A stretch of 64,000 nt of DNA from Xanthomonas hortorum (lineage in GTDB: Bacteria > Pseudomonadota > Gammaproteobacteria > Xanthomonadales > Xanthomonadaceae): contig NZ_CP101417.1 of assembly GCF_024339125.1 (NCBI RefSeq), positions 310,001 through 374,000 of the forward strand, read 5' to 3'. Made by a program: the position numbers and the translations under genes. Positions 29,961-41,027 of the stretch are shown here, one piece after another (the stretch's first letter is position 1; each line of letters opens with the position of its first letter). Below the pieces are notes generated by a model. It saw only the letters and a list, made by a program, of their open reading frames with translations. It had not been told where the DNA came from and made no database searches.

Positions 29961-30748
29961 AGCGCAATCACTCCCTGCAGATACTGCACAGCACTGCCGC
30001 GCACGTACACATGCTGCGGCTCGACCCGGCAATCGAGTTCACCGCCGCGTGCCGATGCCTGCAGCGCACGCAGCTGCGTCTTGCCAAGCGTTTTTGCCCA
30101 CAGCGGCGCCAACGCGGCATGGATCGACCCGGTGACCGGATCCTCGCTACCGCCATTGGCCGGCCAGAAATAGCGCGAGACGAAGTCATGCCCGACGCCC
30201 GGCGCGGTGACCGCTACATCGCGCGGCGCCAGCACCAACATCCGGCTCAGATCGGGCGTTACTTCACTTACCTGTCCTTCATCGGCGTAGACGGCGATGT
30301 AGGCCTGCGCGTTTGCATAGACAGCCTGTGGCGCGATCGACAATGACTCCAACAAGGCTTGCGGCACTACCGGCACCAGCGACGGCATCTGGTTGGGGAA
30401 GCGCAGCTCGAAGGTACGCTCGGCCACGCTGGCGACCTCGATCTCACCGACGGCAGGCGCGCGCAATCGCAACGGGAATGCAGCGCCTTGATGCATGGCA
30501 ATCACCAACGCGCTGGCCAAGGTCGCATGCCCGCAGAAGCCGACTTCCTTGATCGGAGAAAACCAGCGAATGTCGAATACCCCGCTCTCGTCGCGCACGA
30601 AAAATGCGGTCTCCGACAAATTGTGTTCGCCGGCAATCGCCTGCATCAGCGACTCCGGCAACCATTCCTGCAACGGCACGACAGCCGCAGGATTGCCCTT
30701 GAAACGCACTGTAGTGAACGCATCGACGATAAACACAGGAAGCAGCAC
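29957..30748 (-). CDS. PhzF family isomerase/epimerase-like protein
   Basis: A protein of about 263 residues with the two-lobed PhzF (diaminopimelate epimerase-like) fold. Signature stretches are FIVDAFTTVRFKGNPAAVVPL at the start, the active-site Glu in NLSETAFFVRD, WFSPIKEVGFCGHATLA in the first lobe and ANGGSEDPVTGSIHAALAP in the second. I propose the GTG at 30748, preceded by GAGG at six bases; the frame continues upstream. It may isomerise or modify a small amino-acid-like compound. It reads away from a MocR-type regulator gene that starts 130 bases off. Confidence 0.87.
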   Translation of the reverse strand: MLLPVFIVDAFTTVRFKGNPAAVVPLQEWLPESLMQAIAGEHNLSETAFFVRDESGVFDIRWFSPIKEVGFCGHATLASALVIAMHQGAAFPLRLRAPAVGEIEVASVAERTFELRFPNQMPSLVPVVPQALLESLSIAPQAVYANAQAYIAVYADEGQVSEVTPDLSRMLVLAPRDVAVTAPGVGHDFVSRYFWPANGGSEDPVTGSIHAALAPLWAKTLGKTQLRALQASARGGELDCRVEPQHVYVRGSAVQYLQGVIAL

Positions 30749-30878
30749 GGCCAACCTCACAGAAGAGAACACACACCTGGCGCACTCACCGGGCACGGCC
30801 AGTCTGCAGCGCAGTACACGACCATGACAGATTCAGATACGCTGCAAATTGACCAATACAGATAAAGGGCGCCCGCAC

Positions 30879-32288
30879 ATGCTCCTGTACGAATCGCTGG
30901 CCACCCAGCTGCGGCAGCAGATCGAAGGCGGCACCCTGCGTGCCGGCGAGCGCCTGCCCTCGATTCGGCAACTGGCCGCCAATCACGGCATCAGCACGGC
31001 AACGGCAGTGCAGGCCTGCCTGCAACTGGAACGCGAAGGACGCGTGCAGGCGCGGCCGCGCTCCGGCTACTTCGTGCGCACCACCGCCTCTGCATTGCCT
31101 GTCGCAGCACCGGCAACGCGGCGGCGCAAACCCGGCATGGTCGACAACCCGGCCTTGCAGCGCGTGCTCGACACCCTGGCGCGCACCGACCTGGTGCCGC
31201 TGCACACCGCCACTCCCGCGCCGGCGTTGTTGCCGGCTGCGCACTTGGCCGCCGCCCTGTCGCGTCAGTTGCGGCGCCAACGCACCGCCGCACTGGACTA
31301 CGCACCGCCACAAGGCCACGCCGTACTACGCAGGCAAATCGCACAGCGTTACGCACACTGCGCAACCACCGTAGCCGCGGAAGAAGTGGTGATCACCGCC
31401 GGCGCGATGGAAGCGATCAGCCTGGCACTGCGCACCCTCACCGCACCAGGCGATGTGGTGCTGGTGGAAACACCCACCTACCACGGCATCCTGCAGGCGG
31501 TGGCTGCGTTACGACTCAAGGTGCTGGAAGTCCCCAACCGCGCCGGCCATGGCATAGATGTCGCGCGCCTGGACGCGCTGCTGCAACGCACACCGGTACG
31601 CGCAGCAGTGCTGGTGCCCAACTTCAACAATCCCAACGGCAGCCTCACCCCCGACAGTGCCAAGCGCGCACTGCTCGACAGCTGCGCGCGCCACGGCACC
31701 GTGGTGATCGAAGACGATATCTACGGCGAACTGGATTGGTCGGGCCAGCGCCCTCGCCCGCTACGCCACTTCGACACGCATGCCAACGTGATCACCTGCG
31801 GCTCGTTTTCCAAGGTGCTGTCGCCGGGACTGCGCGTGGGGTGGTTGCTGGGCGGCGACTGGACCGACGCATTGGTGCGCGCCAAATACTTTTCCACCGT
31901 CGGTAGCGCCAGCCTGCCGCAACTGGCGCTGGCCGATTATCTCGCGCAGCACGATCTGGAACGGCATCTGCGCAAGCTACGCCGCACCCTGGCCGACAAC
32001 GGCCAACGCCTGCGCGATGCGATCGTGCGGCATTGGCCGGCGGGCACGCGGGTGGGCGACCCGGCCGGCGGACTCTCGCTGTGGCTGCAATTGCCCGATG
32101 GCGGCAGCGGCCAGGCATTGTTCGAAGCCGCATTGGCCGACGGTATCGGCACCTCGCCGGGCCATCTATACTCCAGCCGTGGCGATTACGCCGATCACCT
32201 GCGGCTGACCTGCGGCCAGCCGTGGAGCGAGACGCTGGAACGCGCGATGCGACGATTGGGCAGGCTTGCGGCGCAGGTGGCGCGTTAG
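30879..32288 (+). CDS. MocR-type transcription regulator (GntR HTH plus aminotransferase-like domain)
   Basis: A protein of about 469 residues. Residues 1-70 form a GntR-type winged helix (LATQLRQQIEGGTLRAGERL and LAANHGISTATAVQACLQLE). A linker rich in Arg and Pro follows. The remainder is a fold-type I aminotransferase-like domain with the cofactor lysine in GSFSKVLSPGLRVGW, NFNNPNGS and VIEDDIYGELD. MocR proteins sense PLP or its adducts and often control a divergent gene. Here phzF-eamA is divergent with about 130 bases between starts. I chose the ATG at 30879; a TTG ten codons earlier is also in frame. Confidence 0.9.
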   Translation: MLLYESLATQLRQQIEGGTLRAGERLPSIRQLAANHGISTATAVQACLQLEREGRVQARPRSGYFVRTTASALPVAAPATRRRKPGMVDNPALQRVLDTLARTDLVPLHTATPAPALLPAAHLAAALSRQLRRQRTAALDYAPPQGHAVLRRQIAQRYAHCATTVAAEEVVITAGAMEAISLALRTLTAPGDVVLVETPTYHGILQAVAALRLKVLEVPNRAGHGIDVARLDALLQRTPVRAAVLVPNFNNPNGSLTPDSAKRALLDSCARHGTVVIEDDIYGELDWSGQRPRPLRHFDTHANVITCGSFSKVLSPGLRVGWLLGGDWTDALVRAKYFSTVGSASLPQLALADYLAQHDLERHLRKLRRTLADNGQRLRDAIVRHWPAGTRVGDPAGGLSLWLQLPDGGSGQALFEAALADGIGTSPGHLYSSRGDYADHLRLTCGQPWSETLERAMRRLGRLAAQVAR

Positions 32289-32329
32289 CTTCGTCGTTGG
32301 CATCAACTTTTGAATTGGCGTTGACGTCA

Positions 32330-32372
<43 letters not shown>

Positions 32373-32422
32373 GATGTCGCCAGCATCTACTCGACGCGAA
32401 CTTTCAGATGCGCAATGACGAG

Positions 32423-32550
32423 CCCCTCTCCCCACGGGAGAGGGGTTGGGGTGAGGGTACGGGGCGAAGCCAACCTGCACCCAAACTTCACCAGGCTTCG
32501 CCCGTACCCTCATCCGCCCCTGCGGGGCACCTTCTCCCGAGGGGAGAAGG
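32423..32550 (+). repeat. compound palindromic intergenic element
   Basis: Three nested foldbacks. The left hairpin is CCCCTCTCCC with GGGAGAGGGG (32423-32445). The right hairpin is CCTTCTCCC with GGGGAGAAGG (32530-32550). Between them TGAGGGTACGGGGCGAAGCC (32452-32471) pairs with GGCTTCGCCCGTACCCTCA (32494-32512) with one bulged G. It resembles the non-coding repeat units common in Xanthomonas spacers and could act as transcript end for either neighbour. It is a different family from the six-copy repeat. Confidence 0.8.
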
Positions 32551-32661
32551 GAAATCAGCTCGGCGCTTTATTCATGCCACCGGTCCAGGCAACACGGCAA
32601 CGCACGCAATGCAACGCACGCAACTGCGCGAGGTCTACTGCCACGCACACGCCACAAACTT

Positions 32662-32703
32662 AACAAACGCAACAAACGCAACAAACGCAACAAACGCAAC
32701 AAA
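32662..32703 (+). repeat. nonanucleotide tandem repeat AACAAACGC
   Basis: Four perfect copies of AACAAACGC plus a partial fifth, ending 35 bases before the end of the fghA gene on the other strand. This is likely a variable-number tract. Confidence 0.85.
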
Positions 32704-32738
32704 TGATCGACTATTTCCACAATCAAGCAATCAAGCAA

Positions 32739-33569
32739 TCACGAACGCAACGCCGCAGCATGATGCGCAATATGCTCGCCGATAAAACTCGAGATGAAGT
32801 AATAGCTATGGTCGTAACCAGGCTGCAGCCGCACCGTGACCGGATAACCAGCGGTCTTTGCAGCTTCCTCGAATAACGCAGTTTTCAACTGGTTTTCGAG
32901 AAATTCATCCGCGTCGCCCTGATCGATCAATAGCGGCAAGCGCTCCTGCGTCTGTGCGATCAACGCAGTGGCGTCATACGCTTTCCACGCATCACGGTCC
33001 GGCCCCAGATACTGGCCAAACGCCTTCTCACCCCACGGCACCTGGCTCGGCGCGACGATCGGTGAAAATGCAGACACGCTGCGATAGCAGCCCGGATTCT
33101 TCAATGCGATGGTCAAGGCGCCGTGCCCGCCCATCGAGTGGCCGCTGATCGCGCGCGCGCCGGTAGTGGCGAAGGTCGCTTCGATCAACGCCGGCAATTC
33201 GTTCACCACATAGTCGTACATGCGGTAATGCGCCGCCCATGGCTGCTCGGTGGCGTCGACATAGAAACCGGCGCCCTTGCCGATGTCGTAGCCGTCCGCG
33301 TCGGCCACCTCGTCGCCGCGCGGGCTGGTGTCGGGCGCAACCAGGATGACGCCATGCTCGGCCGCGTACCGCTGCGCGCCGGCCTTGCTGATGAAATTCT
33401 GTTCGGTGCAGGTCAGGCCGCTGAGCCAGTACAGCACCGGCAGCGGGCCATCGGCGGCCTGCGGTGGCAGATACACGCCCACCTGCATGCTGCAGTTCAA
33501 GCTCTGCGACTGGTGCCGGTAGACGTCTTGCCAACCGCCGAAGCAGGCACGGTGTTCGATACGTTCCAT
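32739..33569 (-). CDS. fghA: S-formylglutathione hydrolase
   Basis: A 276-residue alpha/beta hydrolase of the esterase D family. The nucleophile lies in ISGHSMGGHGALTIAL, the Asp in LIDQGDADEFLENQ and the His in YDHSYYFISSFIGEH. The N-terminal VYLPPQAADGPLPVLYWLSG and TCTEQNF are family features. GAAGGAA is placed correctly before the ATG. It hydrolyses S-formylglutathione to formate and glutathione, the last step of glutathione-dependent formaldehyde removal in the cytoplasm. It is the last gene of the frmR-frmA-gfa-fghA operon, with 58 bases between it and gfa. Confidence 0.95.
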   Translation of the reverse strand: MERIEHRACFGGWQDVYRHQSQSLNCSMQVGVYLPPQAADGPLPVLYWLSGLTCTEQNFISKAGAQRYAAEHGVILVAPDTSPRGDEVADADGYDIGKGAGFYVDATEQPWAAHYRMYDYVVNELPALIEATFATTGARAISGHSMGGHGALTIALKNPGCYRSVSAFSPIVAPSQVPWGEKAFGQYLGPDRDAWKAYDATALIAQTQERLPLLIDQGDADEFLENQLKTALFEEAAKTAGYPVTVRLQPGYDHSYYFISSFIGEHIAHHAAALRS

Positions 33570-33627
33570 GAGATTCCTTCGATAAAAACCTGCGGCCGAC
33601 ATGGATGCCGGCCGCGGGGTTGGGCGG

Positions 33628-34206
33628 TCAGTGCAGCAGGCCCTTATGGCGTGCCACATTGGCCGCCAATGCATCCATCAATCCCGGCGACAGGCAGTCG
33701 TACGGGGTCAAGCCGAGCTCGTTGAGGCGCGCGCGTACGCCGTCCATGTCATCCGGCGGCGTGCCGGTTTCGATGATGGAGGACACGAACGCCGCAAAGC
33801 CCGGCGGCGACCAGCCCGACTGCTGCGACAACTCGGTATGGATGAAGTCCAGACCATAAAACGCATGGTCCTTGTTCTCGATGCGGCCAATCATATGCAC
33901 GCCGCAACCGGTACAGGCGTGGCGCTGGATCGCCGCGCTTTCGTCGACGATCTTGAGCTTCTCCGCATGCGCGGTGACCGTGACCTTGTCGCGCGGCACC
34001 ACTGCAATCACCGAAAAGGTCGCGCCTTCCGGCTTCCAGCATTTACTGCAACCGCAGGCGTGGTTATGCGCGGTCTGCGCACCCACTTCCACGGTCACCT
34101 TGTCGCTGGCGCAATGGCATTCAAGGGTTCCTCCCTGAAAGCTTTCTGCACCTCCACGCGCAACACCACTGTCTACCGAAGGATGAATCGAGACGCTGGT
34201 CATCAT
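33628..34206 (-). CDS. gfa: S-(hydroxymethyl)glutathione synthase
   Basis: A 192-residue zinc protein of the Gfa family. The cysteines stand in the expected groups: [21 protein letters not shown] and [13 protein letters not shown]. The C-terminal [20 protein letters not shown] and [14 protein letters not shown] are also family stretches. The start is the first of two adjacent ATG codons, with GGGAGGGG just upstream. The enzyme is reported to speed the joining of formaldehyde and glutathione, feeding FrmA. It lies between frmA and fghA in the same direction. Confidence 0.94.
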   Translation of the reverse strand: MMTSVSIHPSVDSGVARGGAESFQGGTLECHCASDKVTVEVGAQTAHNHACGCSKCWKPEGATFSVIAVVPRDKVTVTAHAEKLKIVDESAAIQRHACTGCGVHMIGRIENKDHAFYGLDFIHTELSQQSGWSPPGFAAFVSSIIETGTPPDDMDGVRARLNELGLTPYDCLSPGLMDALAANVARHKGLLH

Positions 34207-34271
34207 GCCCCTCCCGGAGTATCGGGTACCACGTGCGCGGAAGCGGCCGCGCGCCGATCCTGGCCGTACGG

Positions 34272-35444
<1,173 letters not shown>

Positions 35445-35720
35445 TCATTTGAGGTAGGACCGGACCAGGCCGAGCAATTCCTGCACCCGCTCGGCGCGTT
35501 GCGCATCGGACGTTGCGGCATGCCCGAAATCTTCCCGGATATGCGCTTCAAGCACCTGCGACATCAGCCCATTCACGGCCCCCCGGATCGCGGCGATCTG
35601 CTGCAAGACAGGCGCGCAGTCTGCGCCTGCCTGCAGCGCCCGCTCAAGTGCATCGCACTGCCCGCGCAAGCGACGCACGCGTGCTAGTGCCCGCTTTTTC
35701 TCTTGCGGCGAATGCGGCAT
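35445..35720 (-). CDS. frmR: formaldehyde-responsive repressor, FrmR/RcnR family
   Basis: A 91-residue all-helical repressor of the CsoR/RcnR/FrmR family (DUF156). The start at 35720 gives MPHSPQEKKRALARVRRLRG, so Pro2, Cys35 (in GADCAPVL) and His60 (in LEAHIRED) are placed as in the enterobacterial formaldehyde sensor, where Pro2 and Cys35 are crosslinked by formaldehyde. The metal-sensing His pattern of RcnR is not complete. It is first in the operon and an operator lies 17 bases upstream of its start, so it probably represses its own operon and releases when formaldehyde is present. Confidence 0.93.
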   Translation of the reverse strand: MPHSPQEKKRALARVRRLRGQCDALERALQAGADCAPVLQQIAAIRGAVNGLMSQVLEAHIREDFGHAATSDAQRAERVQELLGLVRSYLK

Positions 35721-35737
35721 GACAGCTCCGGTCCAAA

Positions 35738-35752
35738 TACTGGGGGGCAGTA
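35738..35752. promoter_or_regulatory. FrmR/RcnR-type operator
   Basis: The sequence TACTGGGGGGCAGTA is an exact match to the pattern TACT-G6-N-AGTA described for RcnR/FrmR family operators: a G-tract flanked by inverted TACT/AGTA. It starts 17 bases upstream of the frmR ATG, where it could overlap the promoter or transcript start. Confidence 0.85.
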
Positions 35753-35998
35753 TATGGATTCGGACGAAAAAAGCCATGGGCGTCGGGGGCGTTGTGTCGA
35801 AGATGCCGGCTGGCAACGTGATGTTCGATCAACGCAGATGCGCGCGAGAATGCCGCCAGCAGGGACTGTGGCGCGGCCTGTGCACAGGCACGCACAGATC
35901 AAAAATTTGTGCCCTGCGCAGGAAATCCGCGACCGCAATCAGCAAAGCGGCCGCAGTGCAGCATGACGGTGGCTGATGTGCACGTGCAGCATCCAGCG

Positions 35999-38242
35999 TC
36001 ATCCCTCATCCCCCTCCAGGCGCATGCTTTCCGACACCGGCAGCTCGATGGTGCAGCGCACCCCATCCGGGCCCAGCTCATAGGTGGTTTCGGCCTGCAG
36101 TTGATACGGCAGCGCGCGCTCGATCAGCTTGCGGCCGTACCCGGAGCCTTGTGGCGCTTCGCCGGGCGTTGGCATGGTCACGCCGGTTTCACTCCATTCG
36201 ATCCGCAGCCGCGTGCCGTTACTGGTGCGCAGCAGGCGCCAACGCACCTGCAGCTGGCCGCCGGGTTGGGCGAGCGCGCCGTACTTGTTGGCATTGGTCG
36301 CCAGCTCATGCAGCGCCAGCGCAAACGTCTGCACGGTGCTGGAGCGCAGACGCACGCCGCTGGGGCCATCCAGCACCACCTGCTCACTCTGGCCTTGCGC
36401 GTCGATCGCGCCCATCGCCGAGAGTTCGACATGGATCAACTCATCGAACAGGATGCGATCGCCGTCGTTCAGGCGCGAGAGCAATCCCTGCACGCGCGCC
36501 AGCGCGTCCAGGCGGTCGTTGTAGATCAGCGCCAGCTCGGCGATGGTCTTGCTGCTGCGCTGGGTGCGATTGAAGACCACACGCACCACGCCCATCAGGT
36601 TGCGCGTGCGGTGCTGCAGTTCGGCCAGCAACACCTGCTGGCGATCTTCCCACTCCCGGCGCCGGGTGACGTCCTGGCCGATCTTGAGATACCCCAGTGG
36701 CTCGACACCGCCATCGCGCAGCGGCCGGGCCGCCCCTTCGATGAAGACGCGGCGGCCGTCCTTGCATTGATGCCAGCGGACATTGGGGGCAAAGCCGGTG
36801 TGGTGCGCCTGTTCGATCTCGCGCTGCGGCACCCCGGCCAAGCGATCTTCTGCAACGAAGGTCATGGCGATATGTTGACCCACCGCTTCTTCGGCGGTCC
36901 AGCCGAACACCGCTTCGGCACCAGGGGGCCAGGTCTGGATATAGCCGCTGGTGTCGGTGGTAAAGATCGCGTAATCCAGCGCGTTTTCAAGAATCACGCG
37001 GTAACGCTCTTCGCTTTCGATCAGCGCGCCCTGTGCGCGTGCGCGTTCCAAGGCCGCCCAGGTGCGCTCTGCGGTTTCTTCGGCCAGCCGGATCTCGGCG
37101 GCCGTCCAATCGCGCGCAGTGCGCTGATTGACCACGAAGCTGGCAACCAGCTGGCCGCTCTTGATCAGCGGCACCACGATCAGCGCACCGATGGCATTGC
37201 CCAGATAGGCCGCGCGCTGATCGTCGGGCAATGCCGCATCGATGGCAGTGTCGCGCACCACCCATGTCTGCGCGTCGGTCAGCCAGGGCATCGGCCAATC
37301 GCTCAGTGCGAAGCGCCGCGCGTGACTGGTTTCGCCGGGTTGATGCCAATCGCGTTCGACCACGTACTGCTGCGTTTTGCGATCCACTTCAACGTAGTAC
37401 GCGCGGCCGGCATGCAAATGCTCGCCCAGCACGCACGCGGCTTTGCCCTGGATCGCGGACGGGTCGCTCAGCGGCCGCAGCGCATCGGACAGCTTCAACA
37501 AGAAGGCATTGCGATCCTGCACTTCGCGCAACGCCGCTTCGGCCAGCTTGCGGTCGGTGATGTCGAGCACGAATTCGAAACCGGTTCCATCCGGCAGCCG
37601 CTTGGCGGCGAACAACGCCCAGCGATGCGAGCCGTCCTTGCGCAGATATTCGCGCTCATAGGGCGTGGTGCTGCCCTTGGCCTTCAGCTCTTGAAAGGCC
37701 TGCGCGGTCAACTCACGCGCGGTCGCCGGGGTCAGGTTCTGCCAGTTGAGCGTACCGGCTTCAACATCTGCACGGCTGTAGCCGCTCATCTTCAAGAACG
37801 CATCGTTGGCATCGGTCAGGCGGCCATCCATATCGAAATATGTCGCGCCCACGGTTTCGATCGTCAGTGCGGTGCGGAAGCGCTCTTCACTGGCACGCAG
37901 CAGCTCCTGCGCACGTTTCTGGTCGGAGATATCGCGAAAATACACCGACATACCGCCATCGCTGGTGGGATACAGACTGATGTCGACCCAATGCCCCAGC
38001 ACCGGCGAGGCGACATCCAGGCGAACCATCTGCCGCGTTTGTGCGGCCTGCAAATGCGCGGTGTGCGTTGCAGAGCCGATCAACGCGGCGAACTCGTCCC
38101 AGATCACCTTGCCCAGCAATTGCGCACGCGAGCGCGCCCACAGCGCCTCGGCCTTGCGATTGATATAGGTAAAGCGCCACTGCGCATCGACGCCATAGAA
38201 CGCATCGGAAATGCTTTCCAGAATGTCGCGGTTACGCTCTGC
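35999..38242 (-). pseudogene. hybrid PAS/GAF HWE histidine kinase, C-terminal part cut off by IS
   Basis: This is the C-terminal part of a large sensor kinase whose start lies at 40758, beyond the IS copy at 38245-39405. In order it has PAS (from ILESISDAFYGVDAQWRFTY), PAS (TALTIETVGATYFDMDGRLT), GAF (ALRPLSDPSAIQGKAACVLG onward), PAS (ILENALDYAIFTTDTSGYIQ) and an HWE-type kinase domain. The phosphorylated His is in AELQHRTRNLMGVV, the N box in LALHELATNANKYGAL, and the G box near SGYGRKLIERAL. With the IS in place the fragment has no native start, so it is scored as a pseudogene part, although an internal start could give a soluble kinase. The stop is at 35999. Confidence 0.88.
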
Positions 38243-38244
38243 TA

Positions 38245-39405
38245 GGGAACCTCTGAACAACGCACCACAGATACGCGACACTACCCGCCTGATGTTGAGG
38301 AGTGATCCATGCAACTGACGTTCGGTGACGCTGAGGGCCTGGGCAAGCGCAAGCAGACCCGGCGCGAGATCTTTCTGGCCGAGATGGAGCAGGTGGTTCC
38401 GTGGCAGCAACTGCTCGGTCTGATCGCGCCGCACTATCCGGTATCGGGCCGGCCAGGTCGGCAGCCGTACGCACTGGCGACGATGTTGCGGATTCATCTG
38501 CTGCAGCAGTGGTATGCGCTGAGCGATCCGGCGATGGAAGAAGCACTGCACGAGATCCCGACCTTGCGGCGGTTTGCCCAGCTCGGTGGCTTGGACAACG
38601 TTCCGGACGAGACCACGATTCTCAACTTTCGGCGCCTGCTGGAGACCCATGGCCTTGCCGCGCGGATGCTGGAAGCGGTCAACGCGCATCTGGCGCGCAA
38701 GGGCCAGAGCCTGCGGTCGGGCACGATCGTCGATGCGACGCTGATCGCGGCGCCCAGTTCGACCAAGAATGCCGACAACGCGCGCGACCCTGAGATGCAT
38801 CAGACCAAGAAGGGCAATCAGTGGTATTTCGGGATGAAGGCGCACATCGGCGTGGATGAATTTTCCGGGTTGGTGCACCACGTCCATTGCACAGCCGCCA
38901 ACGTCGCCGATGTCACGGTGATGCACACGTTGCTGCATGGCAAAGAAGACAGCGTGTTCGGCGATAGCGGCTACACCGGTGCGGACAAACGCGAAGAACT
39001 GCAGGCCTGCAAGGCTGCATTCTTCATCGCCGCCAGGCCCTCGACGATGCAAGCCCTCGGCAACAAACGCGAGCGTGCTCGGGAAAGACGTTGGGAACAC
39101 TTCAAGGCCAGTGTGCGCGCGAAGGTGGAGCATCCATTCCGGGTGATCAAGCGCCAGTTCGGCTACACCAAGGTCCGCTATCGCGGCCTGGCCAAGAACA
39201 CCGCGCAGGTGCTGACCTTGTTTGCGCTATCGAACCTGTGGATGAAGCGAAAGCAGTTACTGCCGACGATGGGGAACGTGCGCCTGTAACCCGGGCAACA
39301 CCCTGCAAACGCGCCGGAAACGGCAAAAAAATCGAGGATCTGAGCGCCGTCAGCCTGGTCGATGTGGTTAGGCTCATCCTCCGATGCCGTTGATCAGACC
39401 ATCCC
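38245..39405 (+). mobile_element. IS5-family insertion sequence, copy B (IS1478-like)
   Basis: A 1161-bp element equal in length to copy A and nearly identical to it, but in the opposite orientation. It is flanked by TA (38243-38244 and 39406-39407); the wider flanks read CTAG on both sides. Removing the element and one TA restores a continuous reading frame in the kinase gene (GGCATG-CTAG-CAGAGCG, giving Gly-Met-Leu-Ala-Glu), so this is a simple insertion. Confidence 0.94.
38309..39289 (+). CDS. IS5-family transposase (copy B)
   Basis: The same 326-residue DDE transposase as in copy A; I could find no amino-acid change between the two. DNA differences are few and silent or outside the gene as far as I can see, apart from one possible conservative difference around codon 20 that does not alter the residue. 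The frame is complete, so either copy could mobilise both. Confidence 0.93.
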   Translation: MQLTFGDAEGLGKRKQTRREIFLAEMEQVVPWQQLLGLIAPHYPVSGRPGRQPYALATMLRIHLLQQWYALSDPAMEEALHEIPTLRRFAQLGGLDNVPDETTILNFRRLLETHGLAARMLEAVNAHLARKGQSLRSGTIVDATLIAAPSSTKNADNARDPEMHQTKKGNQWYFGMKAHIGVDEFSGLVHHVHCTAANVADVTVMHTLLHGKEDSVFGDSGYTGADKREELQACKAAFFIAARPSTMQALGNKRERARERRWEHFKASVRAKVEHPFRVIKRQFGYTKVRYRGLAKNTAQVLTLFALSNLWMKRKQLLPTMGNVRL

Positions 39406-39407
39406 TA

Positions 39408-40758
39408 GCATGCCCAGTTCCGCCTGCACCCGGCGTTGTCCGGTCACGTCCTGCACCACGGTCAATCCACCGGTCACCCTGCTGCCATCGCGCAATGCGA
39501 CCGCAGTGACACGCAACCAACATTCGGCGGTTCCATCAAGATGGCGGAAATCTATCGGCGCTGTGGTGTCTTCGCCGCGCAACGCGCGCGCACCGGGAAA
39601 CTGCTGCGGTGGCACCGGGTTGCCTTGCTGGTCGATACCCTGCCACTCGTCTGCGCGCACGCCATCGCGCGAGGGAATGCGATCGGTCAACTGATCGCTC
39701 AGCTGCGGGTTCTTGTACGTGAAACGGCCTTGCGTATCGAACAGACCGACGCCGATCGGAATCTGATCGAGCACCAGCGCCAGCCGCGCCTCGCTATCGT
39801 GCAGGCGTTGTTCGGCCTGCTTGCGCGCGGTGATGTCGGCGGCGGTGCCGAACCATTCGATGATATTTCCCTCTGCATCCAGTGCCGGCACGCCCTTGGT
39901 GGCGATCCAGGCCAGGCTGCCGTCCGCACGTCGCACCCGATGCTCGAAAATGATCGGTGTCTTTGCATGGATGCCGGCATCGATCTTTTGCCGCACCATT
40001 GCCCGATCGTCATCGGGAATGTAATCCATCAGCCAGGCGCGATTGGGATTGACCGTATCGGCCAGAAAGCCTTTACCGGTCAATGTGCGCATCTCGCCCC
40101 AATCCGAGCTCATCCGGTAATGCACTTCGGAGCTTACCAGCGACAACGCAGCCAGCCGCGACTCGCTGGTCCGCAATGCCGCCTGAGCACGATTGCGTTC
40201 GACATAGTCGGCGGCGGTCCATGCAAGCAGTTCGAGCAACCTGAGTTCATGCTCTGCCGGCCGATACGGCAGGGTGAATTGCGTACTGAGCAAACCGAGC
40301 AACACGCCGGCACGATTGAACAGGGGCGTGAACTGCGCAGCACGGATCCCACTGCACAGCGCGGCCTCGTAATCCGGCGTGCCCTTGAGTGGGGTGAACG
40401 TTTCGATGTCTTCGATCACCAGCTGCCGGCGCTCGCGGCGCACGGCATCGCAGGTCGCCTGAAAACCGTCCTTCAAGAACTGCTGCACGAACGGGCTGCG
40501 CTCGTCGTGCCCGCGATAGACACGCAGCTCCATGTCGTTGCTGTGCTCGTCGACCAGTTGCACGCAACCGCACTCGGTGCGCGCGAACATGCAGGCAAGC
40601 GCGGTGATGTCCTGCAGCGCTACACGCATGTCGCTCTGCGCTGCAAGGCTGACCTGTAGCGCGTGCAATTTGCGCATGCCGGCCAGCTCTTCCAGCATGC
40701 TTGCAGCGGTTTCGACACGTTCCACGTCGTCGATCTGTTCGCCAGGCGCACGTTTCAT
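39408..40758 (-). pseudogene. hybrid PAS/GAF HWE histidine kinase, N-terminal part cut off by IS
   Basis: This is the N-terminal part of the kinase whose remainder lies at 35999-38242. The start is the ATG at 40758 (MKRAPGEQIDDVERV). It carries a GAF domain (about residues 25-180, with QDITALACMFARTECGCVQL and CSGIRAAQFTPLFNRAGVLL), a PAS/PAC domain (MDYIPDDDRAMVRQ to NIIEWFGTAADITARKQAE), and a second PAS (LVLDQIPIGVGLFDTQGRFT to LTVVQDVTGQRRVQAEL). It then runs into the IS and ends five codons after the boundary. No membrane span is seen, so the intact kinase was cytoplasmic. The original gene would encode about 1200 residues in the order GAF-PAS-PAS-PAS-PAS-GAF-PAS-HWE. Confidence 0.88.
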
Positions 40759-41027
40759 CGTGACTGGTTTCTCCCTGCGCGCATTATCCGATCTCTCGCC
40801 AAGGGTGAAGCGACACAATGCGTAATCGCGAGCGAAGAGGCTGTAGTAGCGTGCTCGACATCTGCCGTGCTGGTGCACGCACAAGCCTGCGTCTTTGGAT
40901 GCGCAGCCGACGCGACCGCAAGCTGGTGGTCACTGGCTGGCAGCGTTATCTGGCGAAACACCTGCAGTCTGCTGTACGGCAACGTCCGCTAGCGGCAAGG
41001 TACCTGCAGTACCTGCGCGCATCGGTC

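Noticed and set aside
32662..32703. Regularly spaced short repeats as a possible CRISPR array
   Set aside because: The units are directly joined nonanucleotides without spacers and there are no cas genes.
35999..39133. A 1044-codon frame joining the kinase fragment with antisense of the IS transposase
   Set aside because: The upstream part is the reverse strand of the transposase gene, so it is not a native N-terminus.
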